Below, one piece after another: positions 17,015 to 26,700 of a stretch of DNA of 64,000 bases (position 1 is its first letter; every line of letters starts with the position of its first letter). Position numbers and translations under genes: made by a program. The notes beneath the pieces are model-generated. The model searched no databases. It saw only the letters and a list, made by a program, of their open reading frames with translations, and had not been told where the DNA came from. Source of the stretch: Motilibacter aurantiacus (lineage in GTDB: Bacteria; Actinomycetota; Actinomycetes; Motilibacterales; Motilibacteraceae); the NCBI RefSeq assembly GCF_011250645.1, contig NZ_JAANNO010000003.1, forward strand, positions 340,117 to 404,116, given 5' to 3'.

Positions 17015-17040
17015 TTTCACCCTATCGAGAAACGGTGAAA
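17015..17040. promoter_or_regulatory. Inverted repeat upstream of exported paralogue B
   Basis: TTTCACC (17015-17021) and GGTGAAA (17034-17040) form a 7-bp inverted repeat in an AT-rich pocket within the 142-base gap between the end of cobN and the start of paralogue B at 16949. The TTCACC core also occurs twice in front of the PqqD/HprK gene and paralogue A, which hints at a common regulator of the cassette. Confidence 0.45.
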
Positions 17041-17091
17041 TCGCGCATCAAGCGCCACTCTCCCGCATTGCGGGCGGACCCGGGCAATGCC

Positions 17092-20000
17092 CTATTCGTC
17101 GCCCTCCAGCTCCCCCTCGAGCTCGAGGTACGTCGCCCGCAGCCGCTCCAGCGTCGCGGCGTCCGGCTCGGCCCAGAGCTGCCGGTCCGCCGCCTCCAGC
17201 AGCCGCTCGGTGATGCCGCGCAACGCCCAGGGGTTGGACTTCTCCATGAAAGCGCGGTTCGTCTCGTCGAACACGTAGGACGCCGCGAGCTGCTCGTACA
17301 TCCAGTCCTCGACGACGCCCGCCGTGGCGTCGTAGCCGAACAGGTAGTCGACGGTCGCCGCGAGCTCGAACGCGCCCTTGTAGCCGTGGCGCTGCATCGC
17401 CGAAACCCACTTCGGGTTGACCACGCGGGCCCGGAAGACGCGGTGCGTCTCCTCCTGCAGCGTCCGCGTGCGCACGCTGTCGGGCACCGCGGAGTCCCCG
17501 ACGTACGCGGCGGGCGAGGACCCCGTCAGCGAGCGCACCATGGCGACCATGCCGCCGTGGTACTGGAAGTAGTCGTCGGAGTCGACGATGTCGTGCTCGC
17601 GGGTGTCCTGGTTCTTCGCCGCCACGCTGATGCGCCGGAACGCCTGCTCCATGTCGGCCCGCGCCTCGCGGCCGTCGAGCCCGCGACCGTAGGCGTAGCC
17701 GCCCCAGACGGCGTAGACCTCGGCGAGGTCGGTGTCCGTGCGCCAGTTGCGGGCGTCGATGAGCGGGAGGAGGCCGGCGCCGTACGCCCCCGGCTTGGAG
17801 CCGAAGATGCGCGACGTCGCGCGGCGCCGGTCGCCGTGGGACGCGACGTCCTCGTCGACGTGCGCCCGCACGAAGTTGTCCGCGGGCGGCTCCTCGAGCG
17901 CGGCCACCGCCTGCACCGCGTCGTCGATCAGCGCGACGACGTGCGGGAAGGCGTCGCGGAAGAAGCCGGAGATCCGCACGGTCACGTCCACGCGCGGACG
18001 GCCGAGCTCCTCCACGGGGACCACCTCGAAGCCGGTGACCCGCCGGGACGCCTCGTCCCACGTGGGCCGGCAGCCCAGCAGCGCGAGCACCTCGGCGATG
18101 TCGTCACCCTGGGTGCGCATCGCGCTCGTCCCCCAGACCGTGAGCCCGACCGAGCGCGGCCACTCCCCCGTGTCGGCCCTGTGGCGGGCGAGCAGGGAGT
18201 CCGCCAGCGCGACGCCGACGTCCCAGGCGTTGCGCGACGGGATCGCCTTCGGGTCGACGGAGTAGAAGTTGCGGCCCGTCGGCAGCACGTTGACCAGGCC
18301 GCGGGTCGGCGAGCCGGACGGGCCGGGCTCCACGAAGCGCCCGTCGAGCGCGCGCAGCACGTTGCCGAGCTCGTCCGTCGTGCGCGCCAGCCGAGGCAGG
18401 AGCTCGGCTTCGGCGAAGCGGAGTACGTCCACCAGCGCCGGGTCGGGCACACCCACCACCGCCGTCACCGCCACTTCGGGCGTCGACCCGTGCAGCGCCT
18501 GCACGAGGCGCAGCGCGACGGCGTCCAGCGCGTCGACGGCGGCGGAGGCCCGGACGCGCTCGGCCCGGCCTCGCTCGCCGTCCTGCTCGAGGAGCGGCGC
18601 CGGCACGTCCACGAGCGCTCCGGGGTCCGCCAGCAGGGCGCGCTCGTCGAGCCCGTGGGCTGCGGCGAGCGCGGCCCGGATGCCCGGCAGGGCGCCGGTG
18701 CGGCCGCCCCAGACCTGCGACGCCCGCAGCACCGACACCGCGAGGTTGTCCAGCGCCTCCCCCTCCGGTGCCGCTCCCAGGACGTGCAGGCCGTCGCGGA
18801 TCAGGACGTCCTTGACCTCGCAGAGGTAGCCGTCGATGTGCAGGACGAAGTCGTCGAACTCCTCCTCGTCCGGCTGGGCCTCGACGTGCAGGTCGTGGTG
18901 GAGCTGCGCGGACTGCACGAGCTCCCAGATCTGCGCCCGCAGCACGGGGACCTTCGCCGGGTCGAGCGCCTGCACCGTTGCGTACTCGTCGAGCAACTGC
19001 TCGAGCCTGGCCATCTCCCCGTACGCGTCCGCGCGCGCCATCGGCGGCACCAGGTGGTCGACCACGGTGGCGTGCCCGCGGCGCTTGGCCTGCGTGCCCT
19101 CGCCCGGGTCGTTGACGATGAACGGGTAGACGAACGGCAGATCGCCCAACGCGGCGTCGGGGGCGCACTCGGCCGAGAGGCCGAGCCCCTTGCCGGGCAG
19201 CCACTCCAGCGTCCCGTGCTTGCCGAGGTGGATCACGGCGTCGGCGCCGAAGCCGCCGTCGTCCACCGACGACTCCAGCCAGCGGTAGGCCGCGAGGTAG
19301 TGGTGCGACGGCGGCAGGGCCGGGTCGTGGTAGATCGCGATGGGGTTCTCACCGAAGCCGCGCGGCGGCTGGATCATCAGCACGACGTTGCCGAACTGCA
19401 GCGACGCCAGCACGATGTCGCCGTTGTCGACGTAGAGAGAGCCGGGAGCCTCGCCCCACTGCTCGACCACGCCGTCGCGCAGCGGCTTCGCCAGGGAGCC
19501 GAACCAGCGTTCGTACGTCGGCAGCGGCACCCGAGCCGGCGCGGCCGCGAGCTGCTCCTCGGTCAGCCACTCGACGTCGTGGCCCCCGGCCGCGATGAGC
19601 GCGTGGATCAGCGCGTCGCCGTCCTCGGGGAACTCCCCCACCTGGTAGCCGGCGTCCCGCAGGGCGCTCAGCAGCCGCACGGCGGAGGCCGGGGTGTCCA
19701 GGCCGACCGCGTTGCCGACCCGGGCGTGCTTGGTCGGGTAGGACGACAGCACGACCGCGAGCCGCTTGCGCGCGTTCGGGACGTGCCGCAGCCGGGCGTG
19801 GCGCACCGCGATCCCGGCCACGCGCGCGGCCCGCTCCGGGTCGGCGACGTAGACCGGGGGGCCGTCGTCGTCCGGCGTCTGCTTGAAGGAGAAGGGCACC
19901 GTCACGAGGCGCCCGTCGAACTCGGGGATCGCGACCTGCATCGCGGCGTCCATCGGCGAGAGCGCCGCGTCGGACTCCTCCCACTGCGCCCGGGAGGTCG

Positions 20001-20754
20001 TCAGGGCGAGCCCCTGGATCACGGGGACATCGAGCGCCGCGAGCGCGCCGACGTCCCAGGCCTCCTCGTCCCCACCCGCCGACGCGTCCGCCGCGCGGGT
20101 CCCGCCGGCCGCCAGCACGGTCGTGACCACCGCGTCGCAGCGGCGCAGCAGGCCCATCAGCTCGTCGTCGACCGCGCGCAGCGATGCGCAGAACAGCGGG
20201 AGCGCGTTCGCGCCCTGGGCCTCGACCGCGTCGCAGAGCGTCTCGACGAACTCGGTGTTCCCCGACAGGGCGTGCGCCCGGTAGAACACGACCCCGACGG
20301 TCGGGCGGCCCTCGACGGACGCCCGCGACCGGAGCACGCCGAACTGCGGCATGGGCGCGGGCGGCTCGAACCCCTCCCCCGTCAGCAGCACGGTGTCGGA
20401 CAGGAAGCGGGCGAGCTCGCGCAGGTTCGCGACGCCGCCCTCGCGCAGGTACGCGAGCGCTTCGGTGACCGCGCCGGCCGGCAGGGTCGACAACGCCTGC
20501 AGCTCGGCGTCGGGCACGGCCTCCCCGCCGAGCACCACCGTCGGCAGCCCGGCCGCGAGCACCGCGTCCAGCCCCTCCTCCCAGGCGCGGCGGCCGCCGA
20601 GCAGCCGGACGACGACCGCGTCGGCGCCGGCGAGCAGCCCGGGGACGTCCGCGGCCCCGAGCCGGGCCGGGTTGGCCGTGCGCCAGCCGGCGCCCGACGA
20701 GCGGGCCGCGAGCAGCTCGGTGTCGGCGGTGGAGAGCAGGACGGGGGTGATCAC
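17092..20754 (-). CDS. cobN: Cobaltochelatase large subunit CobN
   Basis: 1220-aa CobN/BchH-family chelatase, full length, which inserts cobalt into hydrogenobyrinate a,c-diamide with the ATPase subunits. Recognisable blocks include [80 protein letters not shown] and, near the C-terminus, [17 protein letters not shown]. The GTG start at 20754 overlaps the cobQ stop (GTGA), so it is the last gene of cbiB-cobQ-cobN under the second cobalamin riboswitch. Its likely ATPase partner is the fused chelatase at 6.2-8.3 kb in the other operon. Confidence 0.96.
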   Translation of the reverse strand: MITPVLLSTADTELLAARSSGAGWRTANPARLGAADVPGLLAGADAVVVRLLGGRRAWEEGLDAVLAAGLPTVVLGGEAVPDAELQALSTLPAGAVTEALAYLREGGVANLRELARFLSDTVLLTGEGFEPPAPMPQFGVLRSRASVEGRPTVGVVFYRAHALSGNTEFVETLCDAVEAQGANALPLFCASLRAVDDELMGLLRRCDAVVTTVLAAGGTRAADASAGGDEEAWDVGALAALDVPVIQGLALTTSRAQWEESDAALSPMDAAMQVAIPEFDGRLVTVPFSFKQTPDDDGPPVYVADPERAARVAGIAVRHARLRHVPNARKRLAVVLSSYPTKHARVGNAVGLDTPASAVRLLSALRDAGYQVGEFPEDGDALIHALIAAGGHDVEWLTEEQLAAAPARVPLPTYERWFGSLAKPLRDGVVEQWGEAPGSLYVDNGDIVLASLQFGNVVLMIQPPRGFGENPIAIYHDPALPPSHHYLAAYRWLESSVDDGGFGADAVIHLGKHGTLEWLPGKGLGLSAECAPDAALGDLPFVYPFIVNDPGEGTQAKRRGHATVVDHLVPPMARADAYGEMARLEQLLDEYATVQALDPAKVPVLRAQIWELVQSAQLHHDLHVEAQPDEEEFDDFVLHIDGYLCEVKDVLIRDGLHVLGAAPEGEALDNLAVSVLRASQVWGGRTGALPGIRAALAAAHGLDERALLADPGALVDVPAPLLEQDGERGRAERVRASAAVDALDAVALRLVQALHGSTPEVAVTAVVGVPDPALVDVLRFAEAELLPRLARTTDELGNVLRALDGRFVEPGPSGSPTRGLVNVLPTGRNFYSVDPKAIPSRNAWDVGVALADSLLARHRADTGEWPRSVGLTVWGTSAMRTQGDDIAEVLALLGCRPTWDEASRRVTGFEVVPVEELGRPRVDVTVRISGFFRDAFPHVVALIDDAVQAVAALEEPPADNFVRAHVDEDVASHGDRRRATSRIFGSKPGAYGAGLLPLIDARNWRTDTDLAEVYAVWGGYAYGRGLDGREARADMEQAFRRISVAAKNQDTREHDIVDSDDYFQYHGGMVAMVRSLTGSSPAAYVGDSAVPDSVRTRTLQEETHRVFRARVVNPKWVSAMQRHGYKGAFELAATVDYLFGYDATAGVVEDWMYEQLAASYVFDETNRAFMEKSNPWALRGITERLLEAADRQLWAEPDAATLERLRATYLELEGELEGDE

Positions 20755-22298
20755 GGGTGCACCTCTGGGACGGTCACTTCAGGAGCTCCGGGTGGGACGA
20801 AGGGCAGGCCGGGTGGGCAGCCCTGCTCGATCAGGCGGAGCAGGGCGTCGGTGTCGAGGTGCTGCTCGACGAGGTCGCCGAGGACGTCGAGCCGCGCCTC
20901 GCGGGCGGCGGCGAACGAGGTGGCGGGCGCGGGCACGAAGCGGCGGCCGGCGGCGGCGGCGACGTCGGCGAGGAAGGCGCGGCGGAAGCCGTCGTTCTCC
21001 AGCACGCCGTGCCAGGTGGTGCCCCAGACGGGCCCGGCCCGGCAGCCCTCCGACCCACCGTCGTCGGTGCCGAACAGCGCGTCCCCGGACTGACGGGTGA
21101 CGAGGCCGTGGTGGATCTCGTACGCCGACACCCGCTCACCGCTCGTCAGCGCGGTCCCGGTGGGCCGGCCGAGCGTCTTGTCCGGCGCGAAGCGGGTCGC
21201 GACCGGGAGCAGGCCCAGCCCCTCGACCGCGCCCGCGCGGCTCTCGACGTCGTCCTCGATGCGAGTGCCGAGCATCTGGTAGCCGCCGCAGATGCCGAGA
21301 ACGGGCCGGCCGGCCGCCGCGCGCGCCGCCAGCGCCGCGGCGAGCCCGCGGCCGCGTGCCCAGGCCAGGTCGCTCACGGTCGCCCGGGAGCCGGGCAGCA
21401 CCGCGAGGTCTGCGGCGAGGACGTCCTCGGGCCGGTCGGTGAAGGACACCTGCACCCCGGGCTCGAGCGCCAGCGCGTCCACGTCGGTCGCGTTGCTCAC
21501 CCGTGGCAGCCGGACGACGGCCACCCGCAGCGGCTCGTCACCGACGGCCGGCCCGGCGAAGTCCGGCGCCAGGTCCATGCCGAGGGAGTCCTCGAGGTCG
21601 AGCCGCAGGCCGCGTACCCAGGGCAGGGTGCCGAGCACCGGGCGCCCGGTCAGGCCCCGGAGGATCTCCAGCCCTGGGGCCAGCAGCGCGGGGTCACCGC
21701 GGAACTTGTTGACCACGAACCCGGCGACGAGCGCCTGGTCGAGCGGGGAGAGCAGCGCCAGCGTGCCGTGCATGGCGGCGAACACCCCGCCGCGGTCGAT
21801 GTCGCCGACCACCACGACCGGCAGGCCGGCGGCACGGGCCAGGCCCATGTTGGCGATGTCGCGGTCGCGCAGGTTGATCTCGGCCGGGCTGCCGGCGCCC
21901 TCGCACACGACGACGTCGAACCGCTCGCGCAGGCCGGCCAGGGCCTCCAGCGCGGTGCGGAGCAGCCGCGGCTTGAGGTCGCGGTAGCTCATCGCGTCGA
22001 CCTCGGCCACGGGGCGGCCGAGCAGCACGACCTGGCTGTGCCGGTCGCTGCCCGGCTTGAGCAGGACCGGGTTCATGGCGGCCTCGGCCTCGACCCCGGC
22101 GGCGGCGGCCTGCACCGCCTGGGCACGCCCGATCTCGGCGCCGTCGGCGGTGACCCAGGAGTTCAGCGACATGTTCTGGGCCTTGAAGGGCGCGACCTTC
22201 ACCCCACTGCGCGCGAGCCAGCGGCAGATCCCCGCGGTCAGGACGCTCTTGCCCGCGTCGGAGGTCGTGCCCGCGACGAGCAGGCCGCCGCCGGTCAC
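20751..22298 (-). CDS. cobQ: Cobyric acid synthase CobQ
   Basis: 515-aa glutamine- and ATP-dependent amidase that amidates positions b, d, e and g of adenosylcobyrinate a,c-diamide. P-loop [60 protein letters not shown] and the amidotransferase Cys in [12 protein letters not shown], plus EIHHG, are all present. The GTG start overlaps the cbiB stop (GTGA) and its stop overlaps cobN. Length fits the family. Confidence 0.97.
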   Translation of the reverse strand: MTGGGLLVAGTTSDAGKSVLTAGICRWLARSGVKVAPFKAQNMSLNSWVTADGAEIGRAQAVQAAAAGVEAEAAMNPVLLKPGSDRHSQVVLLGRPVAEVDAMSYRDLKPRLLRTALEALAGLRERFDVVVCEGAGSPAEINLRDRDIANMGLARAAGLPVVVVGDIDRGGVFAAMHGTLALLSPLDQALVAGFVVNKFRGDPALLAPGLEILRGLTGRPVLGTLPWVRGLRLDLEDSLGMDLAPDFAGPAVGDEPLRVAVVRLPRVSNATDVDALALEPGVQVSFTDRPEDVLAADLAVLPGSRATVSDLAWARGRGLAAALAARAAAGRPVLGICGGYQMLGTRIEDDVESRAGAVEGLGLLPVATRFAPDKTLGRPTGTALTSGERVSAYEIHHGLVTRQSGDALFGTDDGGSEGCRAGPVWGTTWHGVLENDGFRRAFLADVAAAAGRRFVPAPATSFAAAREARLDVLGDLVEQHLDTDALLRLIEQGCPPGLPFVPPGAPEVTVPEVHP

Positions 22299-23281
22299 GA
22301 GCGCCACCCCCGCAGGCACGCCCGGGCGACGGCCGCGCCGACGGCGAGCGCCAGCGCAGCGCGCTCGACGGCCAGCGAGAGCCGGGCGGCGCGCGCGACG
22401 TCGGCCACCCCGGGCGCGGGGCCGTCGCCGAGCTCGGGCCGGTCCTCGACGCGGCCGGCGTAGACGTTGCGCCCGCCGAGCCGGACGCCCAGCGCCCCGG
22501 CGAAGGCGGCCTCGCAGCGGCCGGCGTTCGGGCTGGGATGCGCGGCCCCGTCCCGGCGCAGCGCCCGCCACGCGGCCGCCGGCGAGCCCCCCACGAGGGG
22601 CGCGGCGGCGACGGCGAGCAGGCCGGTCAGCCGGGCGGGGGCCAGGTTGGCGACGTCGTCGAGCCGGGCCGCCGCCCAGCCGAACCGCTCGTGCCGGGGC
22701 GTGCGGTGCCCGACCATCGCGTCCAGCGTGTTGGCCGCGCGGTACGCCAGCAGGCCCGGCACGCCCGCCACCGCGCCCCAGACGAGGGGCGCGACGACCG
22801 CGTCGGAGGTGTTCTCCGCCACGGACTCCACCGTGGCGCGGGCCAGGCCCGCGGCGTCCAGGGCGGACGGGTCCCGCCCGCACAGGTGCGGCAGCCGGGC
22901 GCGGGCGGCGCCCAGGTCCCCCGCGACCAGGGAATCGCTCATGGCGCTCGCCTCGCGACGCAGCGTGGTGCCGCCGAGGACGGCCCAGGTCGCGGCGGCG
23001 CAGAGCGCCAGCCGGAGCGAAGCCGGGGCGGAGCCGAGCCGGCGGTCCAGCAGCCGGGCCGCGGCGTACGTCCCTCCCACGCAGGCCAGGGCGTAGGCCG
23101 AGCCCCGCAGCCGCGACGGCGCCCAGACCCGGCTCTCGAGCGCGCCGGCGGCCCGGCCGAAGGCGGCGACGGGATGCCCGCGCCGGGGGTCGCCCACGAG
23201 GCGGTCCACAGCCGCGCCGGCCAGCAGGCCGAGGGGCAGCACGACAGAGGGACGCGCCCCGGGACGTGGGCGTGCGAGCAC
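22295..23281 (-). CDS. cbiB: Adenosylcobinamide-phosphate synthase CbiB/CobD
   Basis: 328-aa integral membrane enzyme joining the aminopropanol (phosphate) arm to adenosylcobyric acid. Motifs: [20 protein letters not shown] near the N-terminus, [60 protein letters not shown] and [20 protein letters not shown], all CbiB signatures. Start: GTG at 23281 with GAGGAGG six bases upstream. First gene after the second cobalamin riboswitch, and joined by overlap to cobQ. Confidence 0.95.
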   Translation of the reverse strand: MLARPRPGARPSVVLPLGLLAGAAVDRLVGDPRRGHPVAAFGRAAGALESRVWAPSRLRGSAYALACVGGTYAAARLLDRRLGSAPASLRLALCAAATWAVLGGTTLRREASAMSDSLVAGDLGAARARLPHLCGRDPSALDAAGLARATVESVAENTSDAVVAPLVWGAVAGVPGLLAYRAANTLDAMVGHRTPRHERFGWAAARLDDVANLAPARLTGLLAVAAAPLVGGSPAAAWRALRRDGAAHPSPNAGRCEAAFAGALGVRLGGRNVYAGRVEDRPELGDGPAPGVADVARAARLSLAVERAALALAVGAAVARACLRGWRS

Positions 23282-23347
23282 GCAGAGCCTCCTCGCGCCG
23301 AGGTGTCCACGCCTCGATCGGCCGGTCGGTGCCGGGTCCGGCACCGA

Positions 23348-23530
23348 GGGCTGGAGTCTCCTGGCTCCCGGGTCGACGCTCGCCCCCGGCCTTCCCGCCG
23401 TCGCCGGCCGTGGCCCTGGTGCGCACGGCCGCGGGCTCCCGCCCGGGCCTTGCGTGGAGGTCTGCTCTCCGGTCACAGTGGCGGGACCGCACCGGAGTCG
23501 CACCGGCTTCCTCCACCACCCTCGCCCGCT
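23348..23530 (-). promoter_or_regulatory. Second cobalamin riboswitch, upstream of cbiB-cobQ-cobN
   Basis: Minus-strand leader with GAGGAAGCCGGTGCGACTCC (about 23515), GCGGTCCCGCCACTGTGACC and later GGGAGCCAGGAGACTCC (about 23355), the same conserved cobalamin-riboswitch core as the copy near 8.5 kb. It is followed by a short hairpin GGTGCC/GGCACC at 23328-23345 and then by the cbiB ribosome-binding site, suggesting control of translation start. Boundaries approximate. Confidence 0.93.
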
Positions 23531-23711
23531 ACTCCATCATGCGGGGGCGAGCCCGTCAAAGCCGCTGGGCGTGACGGAGCCTCGGCGCACGGTGGCGACC
23601 CGATCTCGTAACAATGCCGAAACTGTCCTGCCGCAGCGACCGTGTTCCATCTGCCTGCTGCCCGGCGGGCCGATACCCTCGCCGCGCCTGAACTTCTGGA
23701 GGACACGCACG

Positions 23712-24584
23712 ATGATTCGCAACGGCCGGCGCACGACGACGATGGGCGCCCTGGTCGCCGCCGCGGGGCTTCTCCTCGCCGGCTGCGGCGGCGGCGACGA
23801 CGAGACCACGGACACCCCGGCCGCCCCGGCACCCACCGGCGCGGTCAGCAACGCGCCGACGACGCCGGACGTGGAGCTGGTCAGCGACGGCAAGCTCACC
23901 GTCTGCACCTCGCTGCCGTACGCCCCGTTCGAGGCGAACGTGGACGGCAAGGTCCAGGGGCTGGACGTCGACCTCATGGACCTGGTCTCCGCCCAGCTCG
24001 GGGTCACCACGGAGATCCGCGACACCGGGTTCGACGGCATCCAGTCCGGCGCCGCCCTGAACGCCGGCCAGTGCGACATCGCGGCCGCCGGCATGACGAT
24101 CACGCCGGAGCGCCAGCAGAGCATCGACTTCAGCGACCCCTACTTCGACGCGAACCAGGCGCTGCTGTCCAAGAAGGGCAGTGGCATCACCTCGCTCGAG
24201 GCGGCCGAGGGCAAGAAGCTGACCTCCCAGGAGGCGACCACGGGCGAGAAGTACGCCCGCGACGCCGGCCTGGACCCGGTGTCGGTCGGTACGCCCGACC
24301 TGCAGTTCAACGCCCTCAAGGCGGGCCAGGCCGACGTGGCCATCCAGGACCTGCCCGTGGTCAGCGAGTGGCTCAAGGACCCGGCCAACGCCGACTTCGA
24401 GATCTCGGCCACCATCGAGACCGGCGAGCAGTACGGCTTCGGCGTCAAGAAGGGCAACACCGCCCTGCTCGACGTGGTGAACTCCGTCCTCGAGGGCGCC
24501 CGCACGGACGGCACGTACGACGAGATCTACAGCAAGTGGATCGGCGAGGTGCCCTCGGCGGCCGCCACGCCGGCCGCTGGCTGA
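23712..24584 (+). CDS. Polar amino-acid ABC transporter, substrate-binding lipoprotein
   Basis: 290-aa solute-binding protein of the bacterial family 3 (GlnH/HisJ-like). A lipoprotein signal peptide ends in the lipobox LLLAGC (Cys near residue 25), followed by an acidic/Ala-Pro-Thr linker. The mature domain has [55 protein letters not shown] and [21 protein letters not shown] precedes the ATG. Membrane-anchored on the outer face, it delivers a polar amino acid to the permease and ATPase encoded immediately downstream. Substrate not resolvable by eye. Confidence 0.93.
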   Translation: MIRNGRRTTTMGALVAAAGLLLAGCGGGDDETTDTPAAPAPTGAVSNAPTTPDVELVSDGKLTVCTSLPYAPFEANVDGKVQGLDVDLMDLVSAQLGVTTEIRDTGFDGIQSGAALNAGQCDIAAAGMTITPERQQSIDFSDPYFDANQALLSKKGSGITSLEAAEGKKLTSQEATTGEKYARDAGLDPVSVGTPDLQFNALKAGQADVAIQDLPVVSEWLKDPANADFEISATIETGEQYGFGVKKGNTALLDVVNSVLEGARTDGTYDEIYSKWIGEVPSAAATPAAG

Positions 24585-24602
24585 CAGGAGCACGCAGCAC
24601 AG

Positions 24603-25421
24603 ATGGCAACGACGAGCGCGCCCGCGCGCCGCTTGACGCGCAGACAGCGGCGCCGGGTGTCGCTCGGCCTCCAGTACGCCCTGCTGGTCGCGCTGGTGCT
24701 CGCCTTCGCGTTCCTGGCCGACTGGGGGACGCTGAAGGAGAACTTCGGCAACACCGACCTGGCCCGGGAGATGTTCCCGGACGTCATCACGACGGCGATG
24801 GTCAACACGGTCAAGTACACCGTGTTCGGCTTCCTGCTCGGCCTGCTGCTGGGCCTCGTGCTGGCGCTCATGCGGCTGTCGCAGATCCGGGCGTACCGGG
24901 CACTGGCCGGGCTCTACATCGAGATCTTCCGCGGGCTGCCGGCCCTGATCATCTTCATCTTCATCGGGTACGGCGTCCCGTTCGCGTTCCCGGGCTGGCA
25001 GATCCCCGGCGGGCTGACCGGGCAGGTGACCCTGGCGCTGGGGCTGGTCTCCGGGGCGTACATGGCCGAGACGGTCCGCGCCGGGCTGCAGGCCGTGCCG
25101 CGCGGGCAGACCGAGGCGGCACGCTCGCTCGGCATGTCCTCCGGCCGCGCGATGGTCTCGATCGTCATCCCACAGGCCTTCCGGATCATCATCCCGCCGC
25201 TGACCAACGAGCTCGTCCTGCTGCTGAAGGACTCCTCGCTGGTCTACGTGCTCGGCATGACCCTCGAACAGCAGGACCTGACCAAGTACGGCCGCGAGAT
25301 CACGCAGGCCAACTTCAACAGCACCCCGCTGCTGGTGGCCGGGATCTGCTACCTGGTCCTGACCGTCCCGTTGAGCTACCTGGCCCGTCGGCTCGAGGCA
25401 AGGCAGGCGAAGGCACGATGA
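24603..25421 (+). CDS. Polar amino-acid ABC transporter permease
   Basis: 272-aa HisM/GlnP-type inner-membrane permease. Basic N-terminus ([10 protein letters not shown]), then about five to six helices. The coupling EAA loop is [20 protein letters not shown], with downstream [20 protein letters not shown], the classic signature of amino-acid permeases. It lies 18 bases after the binding protein, and its stop overlaps the ATPase start (ATGA). A single permease gene suggests a homodimeric channel. Confidence 0.95.
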   Translation: MATTSAPARRLTRRQRRRVSLGLQYALLVALVLAFAFLADWGTLKENFGNTDLAREMFPDVITTAMVNTVKYTVFGFLLGLLLGLVLALMRLSQIRAYRALAGLYIEIFRGLPALIIFIFIGYGVPFAFPGWQIPGGLTGQVTLALGLVSGAYMAETVRAGLQAVPRGQTEAARSLGMSSGRAMVSIVIPQAFRIIIPPLTNELVLLLKDSSLVYVLGMTLEQQDLTKYGREITQANFNSTPLLVAGICYLVLTVPLSYLARRLEARQAKAR

Positions 25422-26308
25422 CCGCGACAACCCCCGTACGCACGGCGACCGGTGGCCGTCCCCCCGTCATCGCGATCCGCGACGTGCACAAGTCCTTCGG
25501 CCAGAACGAGGTCCTCAAGGGCATCGACCTCGAGGTCCAGGCGGGCGAGGTCGTCTGCGTCATCGGGCCGTCCGGCTCCGGCAAGTCGACGCTGCTGCGC
25601 TGCGTCAACCTGCTCGAGCAGCCCACGTCGGGCACGGTGCACGTCGAGGGCATCGAGGTCACCGACCCCGACGTCGACATCGACGCGGTCCGGCGCCGGA
25701 TCGGCATGGTCTTCCAGCAGTTCAACCTCTTCCCGCACCTCACGGTGCTGGACAACCTCACCATCGCCCAGCGCCGGGTGCTCAAGCGCAGCAAGGCCGA
25801 GGCCGAGCAGGTCGCCCGGGCCAACCTCGAGCGGGTCGGGCTCGCCGACCGCGCCGACGCGTACCCGGCGAAGCTGTCCGGCGGGCAGCAGCAGCGCGTG
25901 GCCATCGCACGCTCGCTCTCGATGAGCCCGGACCTCATGCTCTTCGACGAGCCGACCTCGGCGCTCGACCCCGAGCTCGTGGGCGACGTGCTCGCCGTCA
26001 TGCGCGGCCTCGCGGCGGAGGGGATGACGATGCTCGTCGTCACCCACGAGATGAGCTTCGCCCGTGAGGTGGCGTCCCGGGTCGTCTTCATGGACGGCGG
26101 GGTCGTCGTGGAGGACGGCCACCCCGACCAGGTGATCGGCAACCCGCAGCACGCGCGCACCCGGACGTTCCTGTCCCGGGTGCTCGACCCGGCTGCGGCG
26201 TCGCTCGGCGAGGGGCCGGCCGGGGCCCCGGACCCCGCGGCTGCGGCGCTGACCGACGGTGCCGTCGCTCCGCGGGTGGGCTTCGAGAAGGGGCCGGGCC
26301 TACCCTGA
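25418..26308 (+). CDS. Polar amino-acid ABC transporter ATP-binding protein
   Basis: 296-aa GlnQ/HisP-type ATPase. Walker [22 protein letters not shown]-loop [20 protein letters not shown], signature [19 protein letters not shown], Walker [18 protein letters not shown] and H-loop [20 protein letters not shown] are intact. A ~40-residue Ala/Pro-rich C-terminal tail extends beyond the usual family length. ATG start overlaps the permease stop. tRNA-Arg starts 10 bases after its stop. Confidence 0.96.
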   Translation: MTATTPVRTATGGRPPVIAIRDVHKSFGQNEVLKGIDLEVQAGEVVCVIGPSGSGKSTLLRCVNLLEQPTSGTVHVEGIEVTDPDVDIDAVRRRIGMVFQQFNLFPHLTVLDNLTIAQRRVLKRSKAEAEQVARANLERVGLADRADAYPAKLSGGQQQRVAIARSLSMSPDLMLFDEPTSALDPELVGDVLAVMRGLAAEGMTMLVVTHEMSFAREVASRVVFMDGGVVVEDGHPDQVIGNPQHARTRTFLSRVLDPAAASLGEGPAGAPDPAAAALTDGAVAPRVGFEKGPGLP

Positions 26309-26318
26309 CGGAGCGCGA

Positions 26319-26391
26319 GCGCCCGTAGCTCAGCGGATAGAGCAGCGGACTTCTAATCCGACGGTCGCAGGTTCGACCCCTGCCGGGCGCG
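26319..26391 (+). tRNA. tRNA-Arg (anticodon UCU)
   Basis: Cloverleaf readable by eye: acceptor GCGCCCG/CGGGCGC, D arm GCTCAGCGGATAGAGC, anticodon loop CTTCTAA with TCT at 26352-26354, and T arm GCAGGTTCGACCCCTGC. No CCA encoded (GCCCAC follows). The first anticodon-stem pair is a G-A mismatch. It reads AGA (and AGG by wobble), rare codons in this high-GC genome. Confidence 0.95.
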
Positions 26392-26532
26392 CCCACGGCC
26401 TTCCTCCTGCGGGAAGGCCGCTCCCGGCGATCCCTCGGGGCGGTGACGGGCCTCGCGGCGGCGACCCTTCGAGCGAACCGTGTTACGTGTCTTTTACTTC
26501 GCGCTTCAGCCGTTCCGGCCTCGGCGGCGTCC

Positions 26533-26564
26533 TTGACAGGGACAATTCCTGCGGGCTAGGAATT
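26533..26564 (+). promoter_or_regulatory. Putative promoter with overlapping palindrome upstream of the M14 peptidase
   Basis: TTGACA (26533-26538) matches the -35 consensus, and TAGGAA (26557-26562), 18 bases downstream, serves as -10. A perfect inverted repeat AATTCCT (26544-26550) / AGGAATT (26558-26564) overlaps the spacer and -10, where a repressor would block polymerase. The rest of the 309-base gap between tRNA-Arg and the peptidase gene holds no gene I can support. Confidence 0.55.
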
Positions 26565-26700
26565 CGGCACGCATCGGGCGACCGCCACCGCCGCCGGGTG
26601 AGTGCGCAAGCCCCTGACCCACGTCGCGCCCGCCCCCGGGCACCCCAACAGCTGCGGCCGCTCGTGCGGCCCCGGACAACATCACCAGGAGGTCGGGCAC

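Noticed and set aside
17035..21093. Very long open frame (over 1300 codons) on the plus strand opposite cobN and cobQ
   Set aside because: High-GC codon bias opens antisense frames. Its translation is Arg/Gly/Val/His-biased low-information sequence, while the minus strand encodes unmistakable CobN and CobQ.
22939..23310. Alternative GTG frame overlapping the cbiB start
   Set aside because: Different frame from CbiB motifs, Arg-rich shadow sequence, and the CbiB start has its own good ribosome-binding site.
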